From: Prosapia bicincta | Lineage: Eukaryota > Arthropoda > Insecta > Hemiptera > Cercopidae | Direction: 5' to 3' | Assembly: GCA_036971475.1 (NCBI GenBank) | Contig: JBAIZL010000001.1 | Coordinates: forward strand, 97,686,350 to 97,750,349 | Length of the DNA: 64,000 nucleotides | Shown: one piece after another, positions 11,381 through 22,549 of the stretch | Position numbering within the stretch: position 1 is the first letter of the stretch | Layout of the letters: the number at the start of each line of letters is the position of its first letter | Notes under the pieces: generated by a model | The model's database searches: none | What the model was told of the DNA's origin: nothing | The model's input: only the letters and a program-made list of their open reading frames with translations | Position numbers and translations under genes: made by a program

Positions 11381-13788
11381 TTATTTTGTTGCTGTAACGT
11401 TATAGACATTGAATATAGTATCAAATTTAGAATGTATTTGTATTTGTTCTTTTATTAATTTGTTATTATTATTGTGTTTATATATTTCAAATGCTTCATA
11501 TATATTCATTCTTAATCCCTTATTAATTTCTTTTATAACTATCATATTTTCTATATTTGGAAATTGGTGCTTACTATTAATACAATGATTTGCGAAATTT
11601 GATTTATATATTTCTGGATTAATATAGGCATTTAAATGTTCTTTATATCTTTCTTTTAATTTTTTCTTGGTTTGACCTATATAAGCTTTATTACAATTTT
11701 CGCATTCTAATTTATAAACACCACCTTTATCATGCATATTAATTGTTTTATTATTGTTATTTATTATGTTTATTATTTTGTTATTAATTTTGTATGCAAT
11801 TTTGATATTTGTATTTTTAAATAATTTGGTGATATTTTTTTATTTCATGGCCTATAAATAAAAATGAAGTCCATATTGTATTATTATAATTATTGCAAAT
11901 TAAATTATTATTTTGTTTATTAAAATTATTATAATTAAGTTTGTCCACAGTTTTCTTTTTATAACTGTTTTCTAATGCAATTTGATAAATTATGTTTTTT
12001 CTCTTATTTTATTTTCTTCATTCATGGGTATTTTATGCATTCTATATAATAAGTTATATAAAGCAGCCATTTTTTTATTATATTGATGATTAGAATTATT
12101 TGGTATAATTTGGTTTGTCGAAGTTTGTTTACGGTATATCATATATTCAAAGTTTTCATTATTTCTTGTTATTGTTAAATCTAGAAAATTTATTTTGTTA
12201 TTTGTTTCAATTTCATAAGTAAATTTGATTTTATTATTAATTTTATTTATTTTATCCAAAATATTTGTTAAATTTATATTATTATTGTTTGATATATATA
12301 CATTCCATCATCTACATAGCGAACCTAATAACCATTTTTATCATATATTTTTATAATTTCATTTATGTCTAATTGTTGTAAAAATATTTCAGATAATATA
12401 TTTGATAATGGCGAGCCCATAGCAAGACCATCTTCTTGTTTATAAATTTTGTCATTGTATGAAAAATAATTTTGATTTAATATTATTTTGAGTGTATTTA
12501 AAATTTCTAATGTTAATTTTTTATCTTTCTCGTGTTCTAATTTAGATTTTATAATTTCAAGAGTTTTTTTTATAGGTATGTTTGTATACATATTTTTTAT
12601 ATCTAATGATATTAATTTTGTATTTTCATTAATTTTAATTGCATTTAGTATTTCAATAAGATTAATAGTATTTCTGATAGTATGATTATTATTTAGTTCT
12701 ATTTTATCTTTTAGAATATTTACCATAACCTTTGATATTTTATAAGACTGAGCATTTATAAAATTTATTAATGGTCTTATTGGTTTATCTATTTTATGTA
12801 ATTTAACAAGTCCATTTAATGTTGGAATTTTCGGATTATCATTTATATAGTTGCTAATTTTATTTTTATTGAATAATTTATATGAAGGTTTTACAGTATT
12901 TTTTATTTTATTTTGAAATTTATTCGTAGGATCTTTATATATTTGACAAGATTGTATTACATGTATGTATTTTTCTGTTTTTGTTATGTGCTCATTTTTA
13001 TCAATAATGACAATAGCATTACTTTTATCTGCCTTTACTGTAATAGGATTATTATTTTGTAATTTTTGTTTTAAATCTTTAATTTCTGAATATTGTTTCT
13101 TATGTGTTTTATTAACTGTATTTTTTTAATCAATTTTTTAATTTCATAAGCTGCTCCAATTCTGGTATTTCTTTGTAAGCTTGTATTTAGTTTACTAATA
13201 GCTAGTTCTGTATCTATTATAGTATTATTAATATTATTATTTATGTCTGTTTTTATATTGGTTTTATTGTTTTCAAGTAGTTTTATTTCATTATTATTAT
13301 ATCCAGTATTTGATAGATTAACTAAATTAGGGTGAAAATTATGATATTTAATTTCAGGTACATCTTTTATTTGTTTTTCTAACTTCAAATTTTTAAGTTT
13401 TTTGTTTATTCTATTTATTTTTATATTTCTAATTTTATTTGTAAATAAATTGATTTTATTATATTTTTCTTCCCATTTTATGTTATGCATAATAGAAGCT
13501 AATTTTATATGTAGCTTATATATTTCAATCGTTAAAGTATATTTCTTTTGATACAAGTTTTTAATTTCATTCTTAACCCATAATTTTTCAGCTTGTTTAC
13601 ATGTTTTTTGAGCTATATTATTTTTGTTTTTTATTGTAATTTTTTGCGTATTTTTTAATTATATTATTTATAATACATTGTTTATTAAAGTATATATTAC
13701 AGATGGTATTCATTAGTTGAATTTTACGTTTTTCAAATAAATTAATGTCTTTTGTTAAGGCAACATTACAATTATTAATAGAAATCAT
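11381..13788 (-). pseudogene. PLE1 reverse transcriptase-GIY-YIG polyprotein, broken
   Basis: Read on the minus strand from ATG at 13788 (MISINNCNVALTKDIN). A frameshift near 13.62 kb leads to a Lys/Asn-rich N-terminal region (13556-13071), and another near 13.12 kb leads to the RT part. That part has ITVKADKSNAIVIID (~13.03 kb), LVKLHKIDKPIRPLI (~12.8 kb), SLDIKNMYTNIPI (~12.6 kb) and GLAMGSPLSNI (~12.42 kb). The catalytic motif reads RYVDDG at ~12.32 kb, directly after an in-frame TAG and before another frameshift. NKINFLDLTITR then leads to a C-terminal GIY-YIG endonuclease: GGVYKLECENCNKAYIGQT, Arg at KERYKEH, ending NVYNVTATK. RT plus C-terminal GIY-YIG is diagnostic of Penelope-like elements. 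The product would copy element RNA at nicked DNA. At least four frame breaks and one stop make it non-functional. Confidence 0.9.
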
Positions 13789-14223
13789 TTTAAAATATAT
13801 TAGTATAAAGTAGGCTGTATTATATTGTAAATATTTGCTTCAAGTTGTATATTATAAAATATTTGTTCGATCCAGTATCAACTTGTAAAAATGAAAATCT
13901 TCAATATAATTACTTTAGAAATGATAAAAATTATATATCTTGAGTTGTTTAAAATATCTTATCAAATATATGTAATAATACACACAATTCTAGATATTTG
14001 ATCGATTAATCAATATGTTAAATATTAAATATGTTATCAAAATGTTTTTGAATTAATAATCAAGTCTCAAATCTAACCTACAATTATAACACTTACATTG
14101 ATTGCACAACACTTTTTATATAACCCTATAAGGTTAATTTTATATAAATATAAAATACGTTTTCTTCTTTAATAATTTAAAACAGCATAGGTTATTCAAA
14201 TACAAGAATATTTATTAATTTAT

Positions 14224-14268
14224 ATCCAAAGCTTTTCGTTGGCAAACAGTACCAACATCATCAGGAAC
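14224..14268 (-). ncRNA. Hammerhead ribozyme motif, PLE1 upstream end
   Basis: Minus strand: CUGAUGA (complement of 14258-14264), helix II GUUGG/CCAAC with loop UACUGUUUG, GAAA, helix III AA-GC-UU, cleavage U at 14228, and helix I GUUC against GGAU with wobble pairs. It sits at the 3' end of the truncated tandem copy, so it would cut the readthrough RNA just upstream of the PLE1 reading frame. Confidence 0.72.
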
Positions 14269-14355
14269 GAAAATTACAATAATGTAAGCTATAGGCCTAA
14301 AACATATGTTTAATTAGAAATAGAATTGTTGCTAAATTTATACAAATTGCCAAAT

Positions 14356-14706
14356 TTATTTTGTTGCTGTAACATTATAGATATTGAATATAGTATCAAA
14401 TTTAGAATGTATTTGTTCTTTTATTAATTTGGTATTATTATTTTGTTTATATATTTCGAATGTTTCATATATATTCATTCTTAATCCCTTATTAATTCCT
14501 TTTATAAGTCTCAAATTTTCTATATTTGGAAATTGGTGCTTATTATTAATACAATGATTTGCGAAATTTGGTTTATATATTTCTGGATTAATATAGGCAT
14601 TTAAATATTCTTTATATCTTTCTTTTAATTTTTTCTTGGTTTGACCTATATAAGCTTTATTACAATTTTCGCATTTTAATTTATAAACACCACCTTTTTC
14701 ATGCAT
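14356..14706 (-). pseudogene. GIY-YIG fragment of the upstream truncated PLE1 copy
   Basis: A 116-codon open frame encoding the GIY-YIG endonuclease domain. It begins at MHEKGGVYKLKCENC, has AYIGQTKKKLKERYKE, and ends NIYNVTATK. It is nearly identical to the C-terminus of the downstream copy (11381-11737) apart from scattered substitutions and a small length difference (EQIHSK against EQIQIHSK). No RT precedes it: the sequence upstream of 14706 is unrelated, so this is a 5' truncation made at insertion. Start methionine is incidental. Confidence 0.88.
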
Positions 14707-14709
14707 ATG

Positions 14710-16305
14710 CGTGACTATAATTCATTCTTTTTATTAATAATATTCAATAAATCTTTTTTTTATTTCGAATTTCAAATTTTATTTATCACTTCAAAACTGT
14801 TAAATCTTACAATAATAAACAGCAGTTATACTAAAAACATTCACGATATTCTAAATATGTTCAAAATCATCGTCCAAGATTTTATTGTAGAAAACACCTT
14901 GTTAATAACACAAAACTATCAATTAAACCTAAACATAAAACAGGTTTGAAGACAATGGCAAAGTCGAAGACAGGACAACTGAAATAAAACGTGAAATTTA
15001 TTTCGTAACTATTGTTTCGAACTCATTGAAGGCTACGCCCTGATGTAAGATCACACATCCAAACATGAGCGAACTTGGCTAACGGCCTTTGCCTACTCTC
15101 ATACCTACAACATTTCTGCCTAGATACACTTTCTAATATTTTATCATATTATAAATTTAAAAACTGGCGCAATGAGAAAGCGGTAGTGTTCTGCCTTGTT
15201 AAACTAATCGAAAACTTATAATTATAGGAAACGATTTAGTTTAAATTGCCTTTCTAGACTAATGATATAAATAAAGCACAAAATAACCTTTCCACCCTTG
15301 TTCGACGTTTTCTATTTTGACGATTTGACATTACATACCTAGTTGTATAAGAACCTGTTGCTCAAAGTTGGAATAGAATAAGAGAGATATTTTATCATAC
15401 GTAATCTTATCACAAAGCAAAAACTATACTAACAACACGTTTTAAATAAATAGCACGAAAACATCCTTTAACCACAATAACAGTTAATTAACCCGGTGAA
15501 GGCATAGATTTCGTTTTCAAAGTAACGAAAGCAAGCAAGTGAGGCAATAAAACAAAATTCCCCACAGGCAATACTTGTTTACCGAAAGTACAATTTCGCT
15601 ACCGAAATCTAGGACTACATATTCTGCAATGTAACTCTATAAGTTAGGCTGATGTGAATTAATTTCTTTCGTCAAACTTTAAAAATAAACCATTTTTATG
15701 TAAAAGAAGTAAATGAATGCCGTTTACAAAAAAAAAATTAGTAATATAAAATTGGTTAGAAATGTTTAATATTATTAAATTCATTTGTCTTAATCCAACA
15801 GTTTAAATATTAATATTATCAGAAGGGCAGAATGCTATAATAAAATATATCCAATAGTGACGAATGTTAATTTTAAAGTCAGTAAACCATTTAGAATGAA
15901 AATATTATTAATTTATTACAAATATTAAACGTAATTTCATACAAAAAACAGGTTTTATAAGTTATAATAAGTCATTTCATTTAAACCCCATACAACGTCG
16001 AATGACTCCAGTTAACTGCACTTCTGCTCTGAAACCTTATTTGCTACTGAAATTTTCAACAATTAGACTAGTAACTTTACTTGAAAAGATCTAACAGGAG
16101 ACCGTGAAGATCAAATCAATATCCAACCAATAATAAACTTGTCACAGCAACGCTAGTCACACATATATATATAATTACTGTGACAATGAGGAATGCTGCT
16201 TTCAACCATTTCTACAACAATATTTGGCATACTGGTTGGCTAGTGACGTCATTATGTTCTTTCGTTTTGCTGAAGTAAAGTAACTAGCGGTATAATTTCA
16301 ACGAC
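14710..16305. other. AT-rich DNA, no gene seen
   Basis: The 82-codon plus-strand frame at 14701-14949 starts inside the PLE1 breakpoint and has no recognisable domain. Nothing else was recognised. Confidence 0.45.

Positions 16306-16308
<3 letters not shown>

Positions 16309-16400
<92 letters not shown>
16309..16400. repeat. Compound (TA)n-(TTTA)n microsatellite
   Basis: About 24 TA units run directly into about 10 TTTA units. The join is seamless, suggesting one tract grew from the other. Confidence 0.97.
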
Positions 16401-18090
16401 TATAATGGTTGGTGTTTTAAGACAAGACATATTCCTCTTCTCTGAGAATGAATATATTCTTTCTCTGGGTACAAAAAAAAAGAAAATAGAGTAATTGAAG
16501 GAATCCTTTTTGTGGCTCTAAATGAACTGAAAGATTCAAAGTAGTACTTAGCTGTCTTTTAGTTAATTTTTTAATTTTTCAATGATTTTTACAATGTTAA
16601 AAAACAGATCCTAAAAACATATGAGATGTCAAAATTGGTTTTATATTCGTGTAGGTTTCTAAGCCTAAATTTAAAAGTGAAAAATTAGTGTTTGTTATTT
16701 CACTTTTTGCACTTTATGATTGCAAAGCACATTTGAAGAATAGGTGTTAGAAAACAATTAAAACAGAATCTTTAATAATTTCAAATGTGTATTTTATATT
16801 ATCCGAAAGAGCTGAACAATAATTGTCTCTAAAAGCTGATTCATTGTCTCTATTAATGTTCCTTTCTAAACTTTTAAATTTAGCTTCGTATTAAATAGTT
16901 AATATTTTTGTTGACAATCCTACTCTAATTTAGTATTGTTAATCTTTTTTCGTAGATCATGGTCAAATATTCTCTCAAACCTTGGTCCATATTGATTTAG
17001 AAATAAAGATTTATATGAGTTCATATGCTTTAATAATTTAATTCTACATAGGCCTAACATTTGGTCAGTAATTTCGTGAAGGAGTTTTTTTCAGCGAACA
17101 AGAAACTCATAGATACCACTGGTATCAAAATTACGTTTTCTCAAAAACAAACATTTTTATGTATATGTCGTATAGAATTCTTACATGTTGTAATAATTAA
17201 AAGGATATAATCCCATATAAAAAACTACAATAACATTTTTAATTCTGATAGTAAAATTATCAATGAGGGACAATTAACTGCTCTTAGATTTTCCTTTTAT
17301 TAACTACATATCTGAACTAAGAAACTAACCTTGCAACAAAACGATTTTATATTCTTTTTCATTTTCTCTTTTTAACGCCATTGACGGTGACAGTATCAGT
17401 TACAACACCGGCAAATTACGAGGTGACGAGACCCCACGCGTACAAAAAGAATGTAGGCCTACTCTCATAGCTCGCTAATCCAAATACTTGACATCCGCCC
17501 CGCCAAAGGCGTGGCTAGATTGCGACAAACGGTCAGGAGTGTCGGCCTGTTGATTTTATGCTCCATTTCTTTGGATTGACCACTTCTCGGTAGCTCTGAA
17601 GAGCTATTTGCACGAACATGCATCTATTAACGTGCATTTGTTAAGTCCAATTGCTTCTGTGTTTGTATTGGAAAGTTAACGGTTATTGTGTCCGACATTC
17701 AGTGGATGAATAATTCAAAGAAGGAAAGTTCTTGTTATGAACATAATTAGTAGAATTTGTTGCCCTACCTAGGAAATATTGAAGTATAGAGTAAATGGTG
17801 ACTTAAATTTAAAGTTGGCTAAATATATTATTTGGTCGTAACCATTTGGAAATGTTTTAAAGTCATCTCTCTTATTGACAGCAAAAAGAATATTTATACA
17901 TAATACATTTATTTTTTACACACAAAGGTTAGACGTGTTTTGCTATTAAAAAGATTGAATCTAAGGGTATTGAAACATAGTATTTATACCATATTTTGTA
18001 AAAAGAATCTAAAGAAGTACTCTAAAACGCTTGAAATGTTGATAGTGCTGTATATTAAAAAAAAAATATGATCAAGTGTTACAAGCTCTT
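16401..18090. other. AT-rich DNA with a GC-richer patch
   Basis: No gene seen. A patch around 17380-17600 is noticeably richer in G+C and CpG than the flanks but has no open frame or RNA-like boxes that I recognise. Confidence 0.4.
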
Positions 18091-18095
18091 CCAAG

Positions 18096-18390
18096 ATGGC
18101 CAAGATTAACGAACCTCGCTCTGGACGCTCCAGAAAGTCAGCAACAGATAAAAACTTTAAAGAAGTTATGAGAATGGTTTTGGAAATCGTCGAATCACTA
18201 TTAGAACAACCTGACAATGTTGGAATATCGGTTGGCTCACGGCATGCAATTCATGCCTTTTACACGTGCAACTCATCGTTGCTTGTGAAAGATTTTTTTG
18301 CCATAAACAACACCACAATCTTGCCTCAGCCGCCATATTCACCGGATTAGGTCCTTGACACGTTTTTCTTCTTCCGAAAGTTTTACACAA
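18096..18390 (+). pseudogene. Internally deleted mariner transposase
   Basis: An 84-codon frame joining two separate parts of a mariner-type transposase. Residues 1-50 (NEPRSGRSRKSATDKN...NVGISVGSRHAI) match the second helix-turn-helix region, where 'GRP.....T.D' and 'VGIS.GS..AI' are typical. Residues 57-84 (SSLLVKDFFAINNTTILPQPPYSPD) match the region around the second catalytic Asp and the PYSPDLAP motif, although the catalytic block itself is gone. After the stop, 'FFFFRKF' still echoes the following DFFLFPKL motif. The ~100-150 residues normally between the two parts are missing, so this is a deletion derivative that cannot be active but could once have been mobilised in trans. Terminal inverted repeats were not located. 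Confidence 0.75.
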
Positions 18391-19165
18391 AATTTTTTGT
18401 AAATTCTTTGATCCATTTTTTTATATTAGAAAATAACACTCGTATCTGTCAAAAACAAACGAAATCTGCTCTAATGTTTACTGTAAAAATATGTCTTATC
18501 GCATGAGTACCAACACTACAAAACAAAACACAAATCGAAAACAGATTGTATGTTCACCGCGAAAAGTTGAAAAGTTACCTCACTTTTTAAATACACCTCG
18601 TATAGGCCAAACCAAAATGCACATTAAAATTAGAAGTAAAGAACTTCTTCCCATACGACACATAAAACGCCAGAGAAATATGCATAGCGAAGCATTGTTT
18701 GAGAGAAACTCATGTCTTTAAAGTAGACGATAGAACCCTTTTGAAGAATTTTATTACATTTAATGTATTAAATAGGTAGTTAATTTTGTAAATAATAAAT
18801 ATAAGAATAATATCATAAGTAATGAATTAGGCGCTATTCAAAATTATATTTTAATATAATTATATTTTCCTTCGAGTTCTATAAGAAAATTTTCATTTTA
18901 GTTGTAATTATGTTTTTGTATTCACTGATGATAATGGCATTGCCATTGACACGTTATTGGAGTAAATAAACTAATAATTTTGAATTAGTTTACATCTTTT
19001 TTTATTAGGAAGTACCTACACCTTACAAGCTAAAGTCAAAGAAATTGCTTGACCTCAATTAATTTTTAAAAAATTGCCCAAGTTTTTATTTCAAGCAGGC
19101 ATCTTTTTCTTACTATTTATTAAAAATTTACTGTGGTTGAATTTAATAATAAATACATAAAAACC
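18391..19165. other. AT-rich DNA, no gene recognised
   Basis: A 76-codon frame at 18491-18721 (basic, Lys/Arg/Asn-rich) has no recognisable domain and is probably chance or decayed mobile DNA next to the mariner remnant. Confidence 0.35.
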
Positions 19166-19169
19166 TCCT

Positions 19170-19353
19170 AACCACAAACTTTCTTTATTTTACCTTTATA
19201 TACATTTTAGTTACCAAGTAACCATCCTCAGAGGGATAACATACAAAGACTAATCTTTGTACTCAGTCTTTGTATGTTATCCCTTTTGGGGATGGCTACT
19301 TGGTAACTGAAATGTACATAAGGGTGAAATAAAGAAGGTTTGTAGTTACAAGA
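19170..19353. mobile_element. Fold-back (MITE-like) palindrome
   Basis: An imperfect inverted repeat of roughly 85-bp arms centred near 19256. The inner arms read 'gggataacatacaaagact' and 'agtctttgtatgttatccc'; further out 'ttaccaagtaaccatcc' pairs with 'ggatggctacttggtaa'. No coding content. The structure fits a non-autonomous DNA transposon whose whole length is terminal inverted repeat. Confidence 0.75.
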
Positions 19354-19359
19354 TTTTTG

Positions 19360-20428
19360 TCTATTTATTATCTTTTTCATAAGTTAAACAGTTTAGTTGT
19401 TATGGTATCTTTTAAGCAACATATAAAAATCAAAACAATGTTCACTGACATAGAAACCCACTGACGTTACATACAAAAGAAAACAAATAGAACTTTTATT
19501 GTAAAAAACATCCAGACAAGGCTACTACGTATAATAACGTCTTGAATGCACTAGCTCACAATAGCAGTCCATGAATATAACTGGTTTATATACCAGCTAC
19601 ATAACTGTACATAACTGAACTTATGAAGTCATTTATTCTGTTGGGCAGTTGGCGTCCGTTTTTTGTTACATGCGTTCTTTTCCTTCTTTGTAAACATTTT
19701 TATTGACACATTTTCTAATATGGTGTGTTATACCACCAGAAAGGTTATTAACATTTTCTCGTTAAACGTTCAAGTTAGTTATGAGAAGAAAGTGATAAAA
19801 GGTAAAATAGCTCACTTATTTTATTTACTTTAAGTAAATAGGTTGTAAAAACTTTTATAATTATAACAAATTGTAATCAATTATCTATATATATTACGTA
19901 CATATATAGTAAATTAGAGAGATAACCACTAACTTGAAATGTTTTCAACTTGTAATCTCTATATCCATCCCATGTTCGGCGTTGCATTGCTAAAGATTTA
20001 TTGTAATACTGTGTTTTAAAGCTTTTCTGAACCTAATACAGATGGATTTAGTTTAATATTTGCTTTTTGTTTTTAATAAAATTGTGAGAATCCTAATGTT
20101 TGGCTAGAAAAGGCCAGGAATTAAGAATTTATGGACAATTTGTTTTTCTTATTTTGGTAATTATATTACATTTAGAAAGACAACACTTTTCAAACAAATA
20201 GCCTTTTTTTAGAAGAAAATCTTTTCAATTATTCTATATTATTGTGAAAACTATTTTATATATGTTTCGATAGCAATTGGCTAGCCTGGCATCATTTTTT
20301 TCAAAAAACAATTTATATCTGTTCTTGAAAAGGCACATTTAACTTCTCTTTCAATACACTCCAAATTTTATGAACTCGATCATTTTTATAAATCTGATCA
20401 TTACATTAAAAAAATAGTTATAAATAAA
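19360..20428. other. AT-rich DNA, no gene seen
   Basis: No recognisable coding, RNA or tandem-repeat signal. Confidence 0.45.
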
Positions 20429-20430
20429 AG

Positions 20431-20489
<59 letters not shown>
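20431..20489. repeat. (TA)n microsatellite
   Basis: About 29 TA units. The Tyr-Ile frame crossing it is an artefact. Confidence 0.97.
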
Positions 20490-20493
<4 letters not shown>

Positions 20494-21307
20494 CCATTCT
20501 AATACAACACTTACCGTTCTGTTTTATTGATTTTATGAGACTTTGCATGTGTTATAGAGTAAGGTTTTTATATAAATGTTTAATATTTGAATTATCAGTA
20601 CCAAGTTTTACTATAATAATTATTTATTTGTGCCGACTTTCTAGTAAAGTCGATAATTAACTGAGTTCATTATTTGCGAATAGAATAAGATACCACGACC
20701 AACGCCTAACTTGGCTGATTTCAACTAGTAACCTGTTCATATGTCAAAATAATGTCAACCCTTTACAACATCTGGATTTACTGAAATGACGTTAGCGAGA
20801 GTTGACGAGTAGCTTTACTCGAAGCGATAAAACTCTAACGGATGTGTCATGTGCTAATTTGTTCGATAAATGCAGCCTAATGATGTTTTACCTATAGCAA
20901 ACAACCACCTGAGGTCAAAGGAGCAGACTTGGCGGTAAATAATAACGCGGTCACCAAACTCGGTCAAGAGCAGACCTACTTAACCTTCCCACTGGCAACA
21001 GGGTGGGTATTCGTTTAAATGAGTACTTATTTTATCCAATAAGATACAAACATTTTTAACATCTGTTTGATAATTCAATAATTATATTATTAATTTTGAA
21101 AAAATTCAATTGATAAATAATCGAAAATTTTAACATTTAATACGTTGAAATTGTTCTATTTATAACTGGGCTTAACTGTAATATTTTAGAGAACGTAAAC
21201 ATAATAGAGAAGAAGCTGAATAGAGCAGTTTGATAATCCTTTGACTAACGATACAAACTGTCCGATTCTAGGCTCTCTGAAATCGCCAAACATTTCGAGG
21301 TGACTAC

Positions 21308-21312
<5 letters not shown>
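20490..21312. other. AT-rich DNA, no gene seen
   Basis: Slightly less AT-rich at 20640-21000, with no open frame of note. Confidence 0.4.

Positions 21313-21314
<2 letters not shown>

Positions 21315-21363
<49 letters not shown>
21315..21363. repeat. (TA)n microsatellite
   Basis: Pure TA run about 70 bp upstream of a decayed Penelope-like terminal palindrome. Confidence 0.97.
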
Positions 21364-21365
<2 letters not shown>

Positions 21366-21427
21366 CATACTCCATAATTGTATATATGTATACATACATA
21401 CATATTATATATATTGTTTGTATTTTC

Positions 21428-21618
21428 TTGTTTAATAATTTAAAACAACATAGGTTATTCAAATACAAGAATATTATTTATTTATATTCAAAGCTTTTCG
21501 TTGGTAAACAGTACCAACATTATGAGGAATGAATAAAACAATAATTTTTAAATATAATAAAGCTTTGAATATCTATAAATAATGTTCTTCTATTTGAATA
21601 ACCTTTGTTGTTTTAATA
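21428..21618. mobile_element. Decayed palindromic Penelope-like terminal element
   Basis: The left arm carries the full PLE1-family terminal sequence, from 'aaaacaacataggttattc' to a ribozyme-like segment on the minus strand at 21484-21530. The right arm (about 21560-21616) repeats only the terminal part in inverted orientation ('tatttgaataacctttgttg'). The ribozyme core reads CUCAUAA instead of CUGAUGA, so both conserved G residues are lost while helix II (GUUGG/CCAAC) is kept. Older relative of the palindromes at 47.8 and 61.9 kb. Confidence 0.75.
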
Positions 21619-21697
21619 TATATATTTAGGGCTTATAGTAGTCCATAATTATAAGTTGTTTCCTATTCAGTCAGTATTCATGGAATAATGGCACAAT

Positions 21698-21703
<6 letters not shown>

Positions 21704-21747
<44 letters not shown>

Positions 21748-21769
21748 GTGTGTGTGTGTGTGTGAGTGA

Positions 21770-21844
<75 letters not shown>
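21704..21844. repeat. (TA)n-(TG)n compound microsatellite
   Basis: A TA tract to about 21745 followed by an imperfect, then pure, TG tract to 21844. Confidence 0.97.
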
Positions 21845-21848
<4 letters not shown>

Positions 21849-22545
21849 TTGTATAGTACTGTAATAGTCTAGTAGTGTTCTACCCTCACTTTCTTTCCTA
21901 AATCATGTTAACAATGAAACAAATTCGCATTTATTGATAATAAATTAAAGGTAATAAAAAATTACGAAATTAAATTGTTTTTGTTATATTCAAGCTTGTA
22001 TAAACTAACTTGTTCTAAAATAAATACCAGTCAAAATAACTGTCAAAATAGCAGTCAAAATTGATTTTAAATTAGAAAATAATTGGTATGACCAGCATGG
22101 CATTTCTTTAAGCATCTGCTTAAACAACACATCTATTTTAAGTACATTATCTGAAAATTCATCTTCATATCATATTATCTTGTTAGGAAGTATTACGATT
22201 TTTACTTACAAAGGTTTTAAAATATAATGTTACTAGGTACGTCTTTAAAGAGAAACAAATTTAGAATACCATTCGATGGCAGATGATATAAAAATAATAT
22301 TAAAGTCAGCAGATAGCCAGTTATAAAATATGGCTGCACAGGGTGTAATAATGGACACAATTACCTCAAGTATTCGTAATACTCTAAGCAACTAACAAAT
22401 ATATCAAAGAATATAAACATGGTCTTACGAAATGAAAGTTTCTTGGATTAATAACGATAAGAACAGTTAATCTATTTGACTTTAAAATAATACATCCATT
22501 CATGTAATTAACAAATTTTCAATAAGACAACTGCATTGGCTTGTC
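21845..22545. other. AT-rich DNA, no gene seen
   Basis: Nothing recognised before the start of the ~72-bp minisatellite. Confidence 0.4.
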
Positions 22546-22549
22546 TGGA

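Larger units (their letters stand above)
11201..14706 (-). mobile_element. Penelope-like retroelement PLE1 with truncated tandem copy
   Basis: A retroelement on the minus strand. The segment 11203-11741 (3' end plus GIY-YIG coding part) is repeated directly at 14178-14706 with few differences, and both copies stop matching just beyond a 'catgcat'. This is the tandem organisation typical of Penelope-like elements: a 5'-truncated copy (14706-14178) lies upstream of a longer copy (about 14177-11201). Each 3' end carries a hammerhead-type ribozyme motif (14224-14268 and 11248-11293). Self-cleavage at both would release a unit of about 2.98 kb. The coding region starts at an ATG at 13788 and ends at the stop before 11381. 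The downstream end abuts (TA)n; the upstream one is not at a TA tract. The element is dead because of several frameshifts and a stop beside the RT active site. Confidence 0.9.

Noticed and set aside
14701..14949. 82-codon frame beginning at the PLE1 breakpoint
   Set aside because: Low-complexity AT-driven peptide with no domain; it starts at the edge of the truncated copy by chance.
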